This document shows positions 28,596 to 36,318 of a stretch of 37,297 nt of DNA, piece by piece; position 1 is the stretch's first letter, and each line of letters starts with the position of its first letter. The translations under genes and the position numbers were made by a program. The stretch is from Morganella morganii H1r (GTDB lineage Bacteria; Pseudomonadota; Gammaproteobacteria; Enterobacterales; Enterobacteriaceae): the NCBI RefSeq assembly GCF_000633515.1, contig NZ_AYMP01000038.1, positions 1-37,297 of the forward strand. The letters are read 5' to 3'. The notes under the pieces were generated by a model. The model searched no databases and was not told where the DNA came from. It saw nothing but the letters and a program-made list of their open reading frames with translations.

Positions 28596-29942
28596 TTAAA
28601 TCGCCCAGCCACCAGCATAAAATGCCACCAGTGCCGCTGCGATAAGAACTGTGCCGATATTCAGCTTACGCCATTCCCCTCCGGCGATACGACCGATAAC
28701 CAGTGAAGCAAAGCCCAGCATAATCCCGGTCACAATATTACCGGTCAGTACAATGAAGACCGCACACAATAAACCGGACATAGAACCAACAAAGTCACTG
28801 AAATCCAGTTTACTGACATTACTCAGCATCAGCAGACCGACATACATCAGCGCCGGTGCCGTAGCATAGGCCGGTACCAGATAAGAGAGCGGAGAGAGGA
28901 ACAGGATCAGCAGAAACAGTACCCCGACCACCGTTGCGGTCAGACCGGTACGGCCACCCGCAGCGGCACCGGCTGCTGATTCGATATACACCGCCGCAGG
29001 AGCCGCGCCGACAACACCGGCCACGATACTGCTGACGGAGTCTGTCGTCAGGGCTTTACCGCCGTTAATGATCTGATTATCTTTATCCAGCAGATTCGCC
29101 TGACCGGCCACCGCGCGGATCGTGCCTGTCGCATCAAACACCGCCGTCATGACCAGCGCCAGCACCGTCGGCAGCACCAGTGGTTGCAGTGCGCCCATGA
29201 TATCCATGCTGAAAAAGAGTGACAGCCCGTCATCACCGAGGGACGGTAATTTGAAAAAACCCTGATATTTCACATTCGGGTCAAAAATCAGCCCGATAAC
29301 GGAAATCGCAATAATTACCAGCAGTACCGCACCCGGCACTTTCAGGCGCTCCAGACCGAAAATCACCGCCAGACCCGCCAGCGCCATTATCACCGGGAAA
29401 GAGGTGAAATCCCCCAGCACCACCGGCATGCCTGCCTGCGGGTTTTTTATCACAAGGTCAATATTAGTGGCGGCAATCAGCAGCAGGAACAGGCCGATAC
29501 CAATCCCCGTGCCGTGGGCAATCCCCAGCGGGATATTGCGCAGGATCCACGTACGGATACCGGTGACAGAGATCAGGGTGAACAGCACCCCCATCAGGAA
29601 CACCGCGCCCAGTACGACCGGGATCGGGATATTCTGACCAATCACCATACTGAATGCGGTAAAGGCGGTCAGGGAAATCGCACAGCCGATCGCCATCGGC
29701 AGATTTGCCCATAACCCCATCAGCAGAGAACCGAACCCGGCCACCAGACAGGTGGCGATAAAGACCGCCGTATGCGGGAAACCCGCCTGGCCGAGCATGC
29801 CCGGCACAACAATAACGGAGTACACCATCGCCAGGAATGTGGTCAGTCCGGCGAGAACTTCACGGCGGACAGTGGTGCCGCGCTCAGTCAGTTTAAAAAA
29901 TTGGTCTAATTTGCACCCGCTTTGCGGCTGTGTCGCAGACAT
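28596..29942 (-). CDS. ghxP: Guanine/hypoxanthine permease GhxP (NCS2/AzgA)
   Basis: Purine permease of 448 residues with about 13 membrane segments, very close to E. coli GhxP (YjcD). Conserved stretches are [40 protein letters not shown], the substrate-loop region [20 protein letters not shown] and the end [12 protein letters not shown]. It imports guanine and hypoxanthine with H+. ATG 29942. PurR boxes lie upstream at 29978-29993 and 30043-30058, and a terminator lies about 110 bp downstream. Confidence 0.93.
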   Translation of the reverse strand: MSATQPQSGCKLDQFFKLTERGTTVRREVLAGLTTFLAMVYSVIVVPGMLGQAGFPHTAVFIATCLVAGFGSLLMGLWANLPMAIGCAISLTAFTAFSMVIGQNIPIPVVLGAVFLMGVLFTLISVTGIRTWILRNIPLGIAHGTGIGIGLFLLLIAATNIDLVIKNPQAGMPVVLGDFTSFPVIMALAGLAVIFGLERLKVPGAVLLVIIAISVIGLIFDPNVKYQGFFKLPSLGDDGLSLFFSMDIMGALQPLVLPTVLALVMTAVFDATGTIRAVAGQANLLDKDNQIINGGKALTTDSVSSIVAGVVGAAPAAVYIESAAGAAAGGRTGLTATVVGVLFLLILFLSPLSYLVPAYATAPALMYVGLLMLSNVSKLDFSDFVGSMSGLLCAVFIVLTGNIVTGIMLGFASLVIGRIAGGEWRKLNIGTVLIAAALVAFYAGGWAI

Positions 29943-29977
29943 GTCATCACCTGTGTTAATGAATTTTGTGTCACATC

Positions 29978-29993
29978 ACGTAAACGATTGCGT
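29978..29993 (-). promoter_or_regulatory. PurR box 1 upstream of ghxP
   Basis: ACGTAAACGATTGCGT matches the PurR consensus ACGCAAACGTTTGCGT at 14 of 16 positions, 35 bp before the ghxP start. PurR with hypoxanthine or guanine as corepressor would switch the importer off when purines are plentiful. Confidence 0.8.
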
Positions 29994-30042
29994 TTTCAGA
30001 AGAAATTCTCTGGTTTCCGGATCTGAAAACCGGACACACATG

Positions 30043-30058
30043 ACGCAAACGTTTGGCT
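30043..30058 (-). promoter_or_regulatory. PurR box 2 upstream of ghxP
   Basis: ACGCAAACGTTTGGCT has a perfect left half and core and 14 of 16 matches to the PurR consensus. It lies 65 bp from box 1, centre to centre. A weaker relative (GCAAACGATT core, 11 of 16) is at 30087-30102, so the array may have three units. Confidence 0.72.
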
Positions 30059-30203
30059 TTTTACAGAGAAAAGATGTGATTTTTTGAGGCAAACGATTAT
30101 CTTAGGAAAAATCCTGATAATCAAGGCCAAATCCGGGAATTTTTTCACCTCTGTGCCGCTGACGGGTTATCATCATCGGTCCCGGTGCCTGATGACGGAA
30201 TCT

Positions 30204-30998
30204 ATGATGAAACTGACTGCTTTTCTCCTCCCTGTGAGCCTGCTCTGTTCTGCATTACCGGCAGCCCAGGCGGCAATCACCCCGCTCAGCCCGGACACCT
30301 GCCGTGCCATGACCGCACTCGGTATTATCACAGCAGAAAACCCGGTACCCTGCGAACGGCTGGTCAATGTGGATGTCCGGTTTATCACCTTTGAGGGCGA
30401 AACCCGCACCGGCACCATTACTGTCGCCGATATTATTGCCCCTGAAACGGAAGCGCTGTTCGATGAGTTGTACCGGCAGAAATTCCCTCTGCACAGTGTG
30501 CAGCCGATAGAGACCTTCGGCGGCGATGATGAGGCATCCATGGCGGCTAATAATACGTCGGCATTTAACGGCCGCCGTCAGGCAAGTCAGAAAGCCTGGT
30601 CAAAACACGCTTACGGCATGGCGATCGACATTAATCCGCAGCAAAACCCTTACCGTTTCCGTGAGAAAAACGGCCGTGTGACCATCAGTCCGCCGCAATC
30701 CGCCGCAGCGCTGACCAACAGGGAAAATATCCGTAACGGAAAAATGGAAACGGTGCTGCCGCTGGTTTTCAGCCACGGTTTTCTCCGCTGGGGCGGGGAA
30801 TGGAAAAATCCGGTGGATTATCAGCATGCGGAGATCGGCAGTTTTACCTTTATCAATCACCTGCTGTCACTGCCGCTGCCGGAAGCACAGGCACAATACA
30901 GCGCCTATGCCGCCCGCTACCGCGACTGTTTCCGTAAAAGCAAAACCCCGGACGAACAGCTGCGCGCCCGGCAATGTGCTAAAAACGTGCTGCGCTGA
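30204..30998 (+). CDS. Secreted M15-family peptidase (D-Ala-D-Ala carboxypeptidase-like)
   Basis: 264-residue protein with an N-terminal signal peptide (hydrophobic LTAFLLPVSLLCSAL, then ALPAAQA cleavage region). The peptidase_M15_4 domain has the zinc motif SKHAYGMAIDINP (H, D) and the C-terminal third ligand WGGEWKNPVDYQHAEI. Related enzymes cut peptidoglycan stem peptides (VanY/ExtE-like). Four cysteines flank the domain, two before and two near the C-terminus, and may form disulfides in the periplasm. ATG 30204 (with GGA four bases away) or ATG 30192 is the start; a longer frame upstream lacks a leader signature. Its 3' end is six bases from the convergent TSUP gene. Confidence 0.82.
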   Translation: MMKLTAFLLPVSLLCSALPAAQAAITPLSPDTCRAMTALGIITAENPVPCERLVNVDVRFITFEGETRTGTITVADIIAPETEALFDELYRQKFPLHSVQPIETFGGDDEASMAANNTSAFNGRRQASQKAWSKHAYGMAIDINPQQNPYRFREKNGRVTISPPQSAAALTNRENIRNGKMETVLPLVFSHGFLRWGGEWKNPVDYQHAEIGSFTFINHLLSLPLPEAQAQYSAYAARYRDCFRKSKTPDEQLRARQCAKNVLR

Positions 30999-31004
30999 CA
31001 GCTG

Positions 31005-31754
31005 TCAGTGCACCAGATTGCTGATAAGCAACGTCAGCCCGGCCAGCAGGATCACCATATTCAGAAAACGGAAAAATGCCTCTTTCGGGATACGCATGGT
31101 GATATGCCGCCCGAGGACAATCCCCGCCACCATCGCGGGCAGGAACAGCAGCGCGGTAATAGCAATTTCGCTGTTCCGGTAGATGCCCATAATCAGGAAA
31201 ATAATCACCCGGGTTAACGTACTGAAGCCGATCAGGGTGGTCTGTGTGATACGGAACCGGTTTCTGTCCTCAATCCGCCCGGCAAAATAAATGGCATACA
31301 CAAATCCGCCCGCCCCGAACAGCGCACTCAGGATGCCGCCGCCAATCCCGAACGGAATGATGTATTTCTGCGGATAATGCCGTGCAGTCTTCTTAATAAA
31401 GAGGGAATAAAGCGCATAGAGAACAATAAAGGCGCCGAGGAACACCGCCAGCAAATCAGGGTGTGTTTTCAGCAGGATCGCCGCGCCAATCAGACTGCCG
31501 CCGATCATCAGCGGCACCATCCATTTCAGCTCGGCAAAATCGGCTTTGCGTCCGTCGCGGGTGACGTTAATCACCGCCGCGCCCAGATCCATCAGCGCCA
31601 GCATCGGCACAATGTGTGAGACAGGAATAAAGAAGGCCAGCACCGGACTTGCGATCAGCGCAGAGCCAAAACCGACCATGCCGAAGACCAGATAACCGGC
31701 GAAAAGAACCGTAAAACAGATGAAAAAATCTGCCCATGGCAGGGTGTAGATCAT
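31005..31754 (-). CDS. TSUP-family (TauE/SafE) membrane transporter
   Basis: 249-residue membrane protein with about eight hydrophobic segments. The TauE/SafE signatures are FGMVGFGSALIASPVLAFF near the N-terminus and IGGGILSALFGAGGFVYAIYF in the middle, the two inverted repeats of the family. Substrates of family members include sulfite, sulfoacetate, taurine-derived compounds and other organosulfur anions; the one here cannot be told from sequence. ATG 31754 is chosen; GTG 31763 is an alternative. It is divergent from the XRE-cupin regulator gene, a likely controller. Confidence 0.82.
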   Translation of the reverse strand: MIYTLPWADFFICFTVLFAGYLVFGMVGFGSALIASPVLAFFIPVSHIVPMLALMDLGAAVINVTRDGRKADFAELKWMVPLMIGGSLIGAAILLKTHPDLLAVFLGAFIVLYALYSLFIKKTARHYPQKYIIPFGIGGGILSALFGAGGFVYAIYFAGRIEDRNRFRITQTTLIGFSTLTRVIIFLIMGIYRNSEIAITALLFLPAMVAGIVLGRHITMRIPKEAFFRFLNMVILLAGLTLLISNLVH

Positions 31755-31859
31755 GGTGAGCACCCGTTTAATGACTTATGTTAATTATCACCATGCCGGA
31801 TCCTTTCATCTGATAGTATTACCTGTCAGCGCTGTTTTTCCGGAAAATCACGGCTTACC

Positions 31860-31869
31860 GTTGTACAAC
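31860..31869. promoter_or_regulatory. Palindrome GTTGTACAAC, candidate operator
   Basis: A 10-bp perfect palindrome 55 bp before the regulator gene, within the 170-bp region shared with the TSUP gene. XRE-cupin regulators bind short palindromes near their own promoters. No clear promoter hexamers were placed. Confidence 0.35.
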
Positions 31870-31924
31870 AAGTGTGCAATACTAACAGGGTTTCCCTGCA
31901 AATTTCATTGGTATCAATTACATT

Positions 31925-32482
31925 ATGCTAAAAACCAGTGCCCACATCGGCCAGAAAGTCAAACTGCTGCGTCAGGCGCGTAACCTGTCGCTCAACGATC
32001 TTTCAAAACTCTCCGGCATTTCGAAAGCCGCACTGTCCAAACTGGAATCCGGTGATTCCAATCCGCGTATCGATACACTGGAGGCGATTGCCGTTGCACT
32101 GCGTTTTCCGCTGGGGGATCTGTTTACCGCCAGTAATGAAGGTTATCCCCGTTACGAAAAAAATAAAGTCTTTAAAGGGGAATATGCGGAAGATTTTAAA
32201 TTCCGTGTCGGCATGGGAAATATTTCGGAGATCTGGCACCTGAAGATGATCCGCGGCGCGATTATTAACAGCCCCGCACACAGCACCGGCACCCATGAGC
32301 ATATTCTTATCCATCAGGGTACCCTGATGATGCGCTTTAATGAAGATCAGACTGTGCTGCTGGAACCGGGGGATTTCTATGCGTTCTCCTGTGATATTCC
32401 CCACTCTTATATCTGCATGGAAGGCGAGCTGAGCGGCACGCTGATTATGTCCTATTCCCATATCGGCCAGACATCGCCGTAA
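31925..32482 (+). CDS. XRE-family regulator with cupin domain
   Basis: 185-residue regulator of the SutR/PuuR-like two-domain type. The helix-turn-helix lies at about 10-65 (VKLLRQARNLSLNDLSKLSG, SKAALSKLESGDSNPRIDTL). A RmlC-like cupin follows at about 105-180, with THEHILIHQGTLMM and LLEPGDFYAFSCDIPHSYIC as the two cupin motifs (His residues may bind metal or ligand). In E. coli SutR controls sulfur-utilisation genes; the divergent TSUP transporter is consistent with a sulfur-related effector but this is inference. ATG 31925 has no obvious Shine-Dalgarno. Confidence 0.82.
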   Translation: MLKTSAHIGQKVKLLRQARNLSLNDLSKLSGISKAALSKLESGDSNPRIDTLEAIAVALRFPLGDLFTASNEGYPRYEKNKVFKGEYAEDFKFRVGMGNISEIWHLKMIRGAIINSPAHSTGTHEHILIHQGTLMMRFNEDQTVLLEPGDFYAFSCDIPHSYICMEGELSGTLIMSYSHIGQTSP

Positions 32483-32490
32483 CCGCAGAC

Positions 32491-32520
32491 AAAAAACCGG
32501 GCTTATCTGCCCGGTTTCAT
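32491..32520. terminator. Terminator between regulator gene and ilvN
   Basis: AAACCGGGC (32494-32502) pairs with GCCCGGTTT (32509-32517), loop of 6. The A-run 32491-32496 gives a good T-run for the leftward ilvBN transcript; on the right only TTTCATC follows, so plus-strand termination is weaker. Confidence 0.82.
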
Positions 32521-32524
32521 CATT

Positions 32525-32809
32525 CTACTGAATGTATTTATTCAGTTGCTCAAAGATGCTGATATCTTCGTTGTATTTCACGTCCTGCACGTCTTCCAGT
32601 TTTTCCACCTGACTGACCATCTGGCTTAGCCGGTCATCCGATTTCACCAGCAGCCAGATATGGCTGTGATCCTGTCCCGGCAGCGGCAGACACAGAATAC
32701 CGTCCACGTTAAACGCCCGCCGGGCAAACAGACCGCAAATGTGTGTCATCACGCCGGGGTGGTTGCGGACCACCAGTTCCAGAGCGATAGGCTGATTATT
32801 TTTTTCCAT
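32525..32809 (-). CDS. ilvN: Acetolactate synthase I small subunit IlvN
   Basis: Regulatory subunit with an ACT domain (94 residues from this start; E. coli IlvN 96) that gives valine feedback inhibition of acetohydroxyacid synthase I. Core: [30 protein letters not shown], of which the first part suffices for recognition. The frame begins at ATG 32827, overlapping the ilvB stop, but GGAG at 32822-32819 is spaced nine bases from ATG 32809, and homologues start at the equivalent place, so 32809 is preferred. A terminator follows the stop closely. Confidence 0.93.
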   Translation of the reverse strand: MEKNNQPIALELVVRNHPGVMTHICGLFARRAFNVDGILCLPLPGQDHSHIWLLVKSDDRLSQMVSQVEKLEDVQDVKYNEDISIFEQLNKYIQ

Positions 32810-32826
32810 GATTCTGTTCTCCGTCA

Positions 32827-34518
32827 TCAGGCTGTGACCATATCGATATTGGCATCACCCGGCAATACCATCGGCCACACTTTTTCACTGACATCGATTA
32901 ATGCGTGGATCAGACACGGCCCGGGGCGATCAATCGCCGCCTGCAATGCAGCATGCGGATCGCTCTCTTTGTTCAGATCACAGGTGTGTAATCCGAAGCC
33001 TTTGGCAATTGTCACAAAATCAGTCTGATACGGATAGGCAGATGCCACAATATGCTCGTTGAACATCAGTGTCTGCTGCTGATGAACCATCCCCAGCGCC
33101 TGGTTGTTCATCAGAATAATTTTGATATCCAGGTTATGCTCGGCGGCGGTCGCCATTTCCTGAATATTCATCATAATACTGCCGTCCCCGGTGAAGCAGA
33201 CGATCTTGCGTGACGGCTCTGCCAGTGCGGCACCAATCGCCGCCGGTAAACCAAAGCCCATCGTTCCGAGTCCGCCGGAGGTCAGCCACTGACGCGGACG
33301 GCATAACGGATACGCCTGCGCCACCCACATCTGGTGCTGGCCGACATCCGTGGTGATGATGGCATCATTATCCACCGCATCCGCCACGGCAGCGATCAAT
33401 CCGAAATGACTTAACGGATCGGATTTATTCATCTGCTCCAGCGGGAATTCCTGTTTGATCTGCGTGATATGATCATTCCACGCCTGACGGGTATTTACCT
33501 CAATCTGCGGCAGCAACATGGCGAGAACCTGTCCGGCATCCGCGTTGATCGCGATATCCGGCTGTTTGATCTTGCTGATCTCCGCACGGTCGATATCCAC
33601 ATGGATAATTTTGGCATCCGGGCAAAACTGTTCCGCCTTGCCTATCGCACGGTCATCAAAACGCGCCCCGACCACAATCAGTAAATCCGATTCCTGCAAA
33701 ATCATATTGGTATAACGCGCACCGTGCATCCCCAGCATTCCCAGATAGAGCGGATGCTGTTGCGGGATGGTGCCTAACCCCATCAGTGTCATCGTGGTCG
33801 GCAACCCGGCGCGTTCGGCGAAACTCTGCACCAGCTGCTGAGACTGCGACGCGACAATACCGCCGCCGATATACAGAATCGGGCGTTTTGCCTGATTAAT
33901 CATCGCGGCAGCTTCAGTGACTTTTTCCGCATCAAACAACGGCAACGGATCTTTCGGCATGATTGGCGGCAATTCATCAATCTCAATGATGGCGGCCTGA
34001 ACATCCTTCGGCACATCCACCCAGACCGGGCCCGGACGGCCGGATTCCGCAATACGGAATGCATCGGCGATAATGCCCGGCAGATCCTGAACATTGCGCA
34101 CCAGGTAGTTGTGTTTGGTGATAGGGATAGACATGCCGTAAGTGTCCACTTCCTGGAAGGCATCGGTACCGATCATCGGCGAAGAGACCTGGGCGGTGAT
34201 ACAGACCAGCGGAACGGAATCCAGTTTGGCATCCGCAATGGCGGTCATCAGGTTGGTCGCGCCCGGCCCGCTGGAGGAGATACACACCGCCGCTTTGCCG
34301 GTGGTGCGGGCGATACCCTGTGCGATAAACCCGGCGCCCTGCTCGTGACGGGCGAGGATATGCCGGATGCGGCTTTTGCCCAGTGCATCATACAGCGGCA
34401 GCGCCGCACCACCGGGAATACCGGATACAGAGGTGATCCCGTGCTGTTCTAACATGCGGATAATTAATTCCGCCCCCGTCATCCGGGTTTTTGCCTGAGT
34501 CTGCTGTGAAGCTCCCAT
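32827..34518 (-). CDS. ilvB: Acetolactate synthase I large subunit IlvB
   Basis: Catalytic ThDP- and FAD-dependent subunit, 563 residues (E. coli 562), first common step of valine, leucine and isoleucine synthesis. Catalytic Glu is in [20 protein letters not shown]/Mg2+ motif is [19 protein letters not shown] with the closing NN. FAD-binding features include [12 protein letters not shown] and [11 protein letters not shown]. The first 15 residues are variable between species. The gene follows the valine-rich leader and attenuator, so expression depends on branched-chain amino-acid supply. Confidence 0.96.
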   Translation of the reverse strand: MGASQQTQAKTRMTGAELIIRMLEQHGITSVSGIPGGAALPLYDALGKSRIRHILARHEQGAGFIAQGIARTTGKAAVCISSSGPGATNLMTAIADAKLDSVPLVCITAQVSSPMIGTDAFQEVDTYGMSIPITKHNYLVRNVQDLPGIIADAFRIAESGRPGPVWVDVPKDVQAAIIEIDELPPIMPKDPLPLFDAEKVTEAAAMINQAKRPILYIGGGIVASQSQQLVQSFAERAGLPTTMTLMGLGTIPQQHPLYLGMLGMHGARYTNMILQESDLLIVVGARFDDRAIGKAEQFCPDAKIIHVDIDRAEISKIKQPDIAINADAGQVLAMLLPQIEVNTRQAWNDHITQIKQEFPLEQMNKSDPLSHFGLIAAVADAVDNDAIITTDVGQHQMWVAQAYPLCRPRQWLTSGGLGTMGFGLPAAIGAALAEPSRKIVCFTGDGSIMMNIQEMATAAEHNLDIKIILMNNQALGMVHQQQTLMFNEHIVASAYPYQTDFVTIAKGFGLHTCDLNKESDPHAALQAAIDRPGPCLIHALIDVSEKVWPMVLPGDANIDMVTA

Positions 34519-34567
34519 AACATCATCCTTTTCTTAACAACCGGTTCAGTTTCGCGGAGCCTGACAT

Positions 34568-34601
34568 AAAAAAACCCCGCTCGGTTTACGCCGGCGGGGT
34601 T
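34568..34601 (-). terminator. ilvB attenuator terminator
   Basis: On the minus strand, AACCCCGC pairs with GCGGGGTT (34601-34594 with 34580-34573) and runs into seven T residues (34574-34568). It lies between the leader peptide and ilvB. Upstream GCCGG (34625-34621) can pair with CCGGC (34594-34590), which would break this stem and act as antiterminator. Confidence 0.85.
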
Positions 34602-34628
34602 AGTGATCCTGTTGCTGATCCCGGCCCG

Positions 34629-34736
34629 TTACGGCGCGCTGCCGACGACCACCACCACTACCACACGCACGACGACAACCGCGTCTGATAGCGCGGTTGT
34701 TAGTAGTACGTTTTGCGGACGGGTGAATGGTTTCAC
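34629..34736 (-). CDS. ivbL: ilvBN operon leader peptide IvbL
   Basis: 35-residue leader read from GTG 34736. The C-terminal half is DAVVVVRVVVVVVVGSAP, almost the E. coli IvbL sequence AAVVVVRVVVVVGNAP with two extra valines. Eleven valine codons in a row interrupted by one Arg sense valyl-tRNA; LL and L codons precede. A GAGAG stretch lies upstream of the GTG. An internal 9-bp hairpin (34675-34683 with 34692-34700) could pause or screen the leader RNA. It is too short and with a rare start to appear in simple gene calls. Confidence 0.85.
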   Translation of the reverse strand: MKPFTRPQNVLLTTALSDAVVVVRVVVVVVVGSAP

Positions 34737-34852
34737 GGGATATCTCTCAACAGTAAATTGTGTGTGAATAAATTCGGTTCGTACTTTAAAAAAACATAAG
34801 AATGAAATCTGTACAAGCCTTTTTTCATTTATTTTTTATTCAGCCGCTGATT

Positions 34853-34868
34853 TGTGATCACCATCACT
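34853..34868 (-). promoter_or_regulatory. CRP site upstream of ivbL-ilvBN
   Basis: TGTGATCACCATCACT matches TGTGA-N6-TCACA at 9 of 10 consensus positions. E. coli ilvB is CRP-activated. A minus-strand TATGTT (34798-34793) is a candidate -10 about 65 bp away, giving a class I-like distance. Confidence 0.65.
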
Positions 34869-35268
34869 GATAAATCACTGACATAAAAATCAAAATCACA
34901 TAATCATTTGATTTATAATAACAAATCAAAACACTCTGTTAATAGCTTCAGCGGGAAATAGCATTATTACACCGGAAAAACAGCGATAAAAAAGGTTACA
35001 GGAACGATTATCCGGAGCTATACAAACCAATATCAGTAAACAGCAGAGGAATATATTACAGCAAAGTAACTTGTCAGCATCTGTTCACATTATCGCTGTC
35101 AGTCACTAAAAACAGCTTCTTTATCAGTTTTATTGTTCAGTATGATAAAAAACAGGTCTTACTCATCCGGTAACATTCGTGACAGGATACATTTTATGTG
35201 ATTTTTTTGTTGCAAAAACACAGATAAAATTACATATAAATTACAAATACAGCTGAAATGGGTACATT

Positions 35269-35288
35269 TATGTGATTTAAATCACATA
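35269..35288. promoter_or_regulatory. Near-ideal CRP palindrome
   Basis: TATGTGATTTAAATCACATA is a perfect 20-bp palindrome containing TGTGA-N6-TCACA, close to the ideal CRP site. TATAAT (35287-35292) and TATTAT (35296-35301) follow immediately on the plus strand. FNR is less likely because TTGAT is not present. Whether CRP activates or blocks depends on the start site. Confidence 0.7.
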
Positions 35289-35299
35289 TAATGACTATT

Positions 35300-35433
35300 A
35301 TGATTGTCACGTTTCAGGTTTACCGATAAAACGTAATCCGACACATGCTCTTTAAGCCTCTTATCGCATTTTAATAAAAAATTGAGTATATCGTTTATTG
35401 ATACCCAATGATTTTATTGGGTTTTTTCTTTTA
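35300..35433 (+). ncRNA. Candidate small RNA 1, 5' end uncertain
   Basis: A plus-strand terminator (stem ACCCAAT 35403-35409 with ATTGGGT 35416-35422, loop of 6, then TTTTTTCTTTT) has no ORF upstream. A CRP palindrome and -10-like boxes sit just before, so a transcript of roughly 110-130 bases is predicted. A second inverted repeat TATC-GTTTATT-GATA precedes the terminator. No similarity to a known enterobacterial sRNA was recognised by eye. It could instead be a truncated leader. Confidence 0.45.
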
Positions 35434-35499
35434 AAAAGATAAACACACATCCGATTACGACAGCTATTTACACTAAAAATATCCGTTATGATGAAAAAT

Positions 35500-35634
35500 C
35501 AGACGAACAGGATAAAAACAGAACTTATAACAACATAAGCTTCACTGCCTGTTAACCCCGGGCAATCTCATGTGTTCATCCAACGGCATGAGACATCACC
35601 CCTTACTGTCATCAGACGTAAGGGGTATTTTTTT
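35500..35634 (+). ncRNA. Candidate small RNA 2, 5' end uncertain
   Basis: Three consecutive hairpins can be drawn: GCCTG/CGGGC (35547-35563), TCTCATG/CATGAGA (35566-35572 with 35587-35593), and a strong terminator ACCCCTTAC/GTAAGGGGT (35598-35606 with 35618-35626) with an inner GTC/GAC and T-run ATTTTTTT. There is no ORF on this strand before it. TATGAT (35487-35492) is a possible -10 without a good -35. The end of 35598-35634 is certain as a terminator shape; the RNA is inferred. Confidence 0.48.
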
Positions 35635-35850
35635 GCCACTGACTATGCAGAATTACGCAGAAAAATAATTTTTTTCTTATTTATTCTGAGCTGATAACCG
35701 CTTATTTTTATCTGTGATATTTCAGCAAAGTACATTTCATGTTTCATATGCAGACGATATGCATGAAAAAATAAGATTAAGATTAATCATTATTTCGCTT
35801 TACGGATAAAAAAATACATTTAGCACTCAGTTAAAAACAAGGAGTGTTAC

Positions 35851-36318
35851 ATGTTAAAAGTTTATATCTGGCTACCGGAAGGAAAATATATCGGACATGC
35901 ATCTCTTTCGTTTCAGGGAAACTACGTCAGTTTCTGGCCAAAAGACAGTGCAGGAAAAAAAGATCTGAAAATTAAATCCAATAGTCACCCCGGTGCCTTT
36001 ATGGGCGCTTTAAAGGAAGATATTGAAAATGAAGGCAACAGGCAACCCCTGGTTGTCACTATTAATGAAATCAATGAAGAAAAACTTGCATTTCATATCG
36101 CAGAACTAATGAGTAACACACCGAGATATCAGCTGGCCCGCAATAACTGCTCTCATATTGTTGCTGAATGCCTGGCTGTTGCCTGTGATAAAAAACCCGG
36201 CTTTACACCATCAGCCAGTAATTATTCTAAATATTTAGGTTCAACTCTGGGTAGAGGGATCTGGACACCTCATGATATCTTACGGTATGCACAGGAACTC
36301 TCGGTAAATATAGTATGA
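35851..36318 (+). CDS. Small putative permuted papain-like (NlpC/P60- or LRAT-like) enzyme
   Basis: Unrecognised 155-residue protein, probably cytosolic since no signal peptide or membrane segment is seen. The N-terminus has WLPEGKYIGHASLSF with H16, then NYVSFWP. Near the C-terminus, ARNNCSHIVAECL carries C100 (and C107, H102). An early His in a GHAS block followed by a late NC(S/E)H block is the arrangement of circularly permuted papain-like folds such as LRAT and permuted NlpC/P60 proteins; the family assignment is an inference. ATG 35851 has AAGGAG (35839-35844). The stop overlaps the next gene start by four bases (ATGA), so it is coupled to the deacylase. A+T-rich and with ATA/AGA-like codons, unlike the core genes. 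Confidence 0.7.
   Translation: MLKVYIWLPEGKYIGHASLSFQGNYVSFWPKDSAGKKDLKIKSNSHPGAFMGALKEDIENEGNRQPLVVTINEINEEKLAFHIAELMSNTPRYQLARNNCSHIVAECLAVACDKKPGFTPSASNYSKYLGSTLGRGIWTPHDILRYAQELSVNIV

Larger units (their letters stand above)
34737..35850. other. Long A+T-rich intergenic region ilvB to deacylase operon
   Basis: About 1.1 kb without a convincing gene. The left part is the ilvB control region with a CRP site. The middle holds partial repeats and a near-ideal CRP palindrome. The right half has two plus-strand intrinsic terminators with no ORF in front, described as separate candidates. The final 215 bp before the 155-residue protein gene is very A+T-rich with inverted TTTCAT/ATGAAA around 35739-35770, consistent with a silenced, horizontally acquired promoter region. 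Confidence 0.6.

Noticed and set aside
35300-35433. istR/tisB toxin-antitoxin locus at its E. coli position
   Set aside because: No tisB-like hydrophobic ORF and no IstR-like sequence could be seen.
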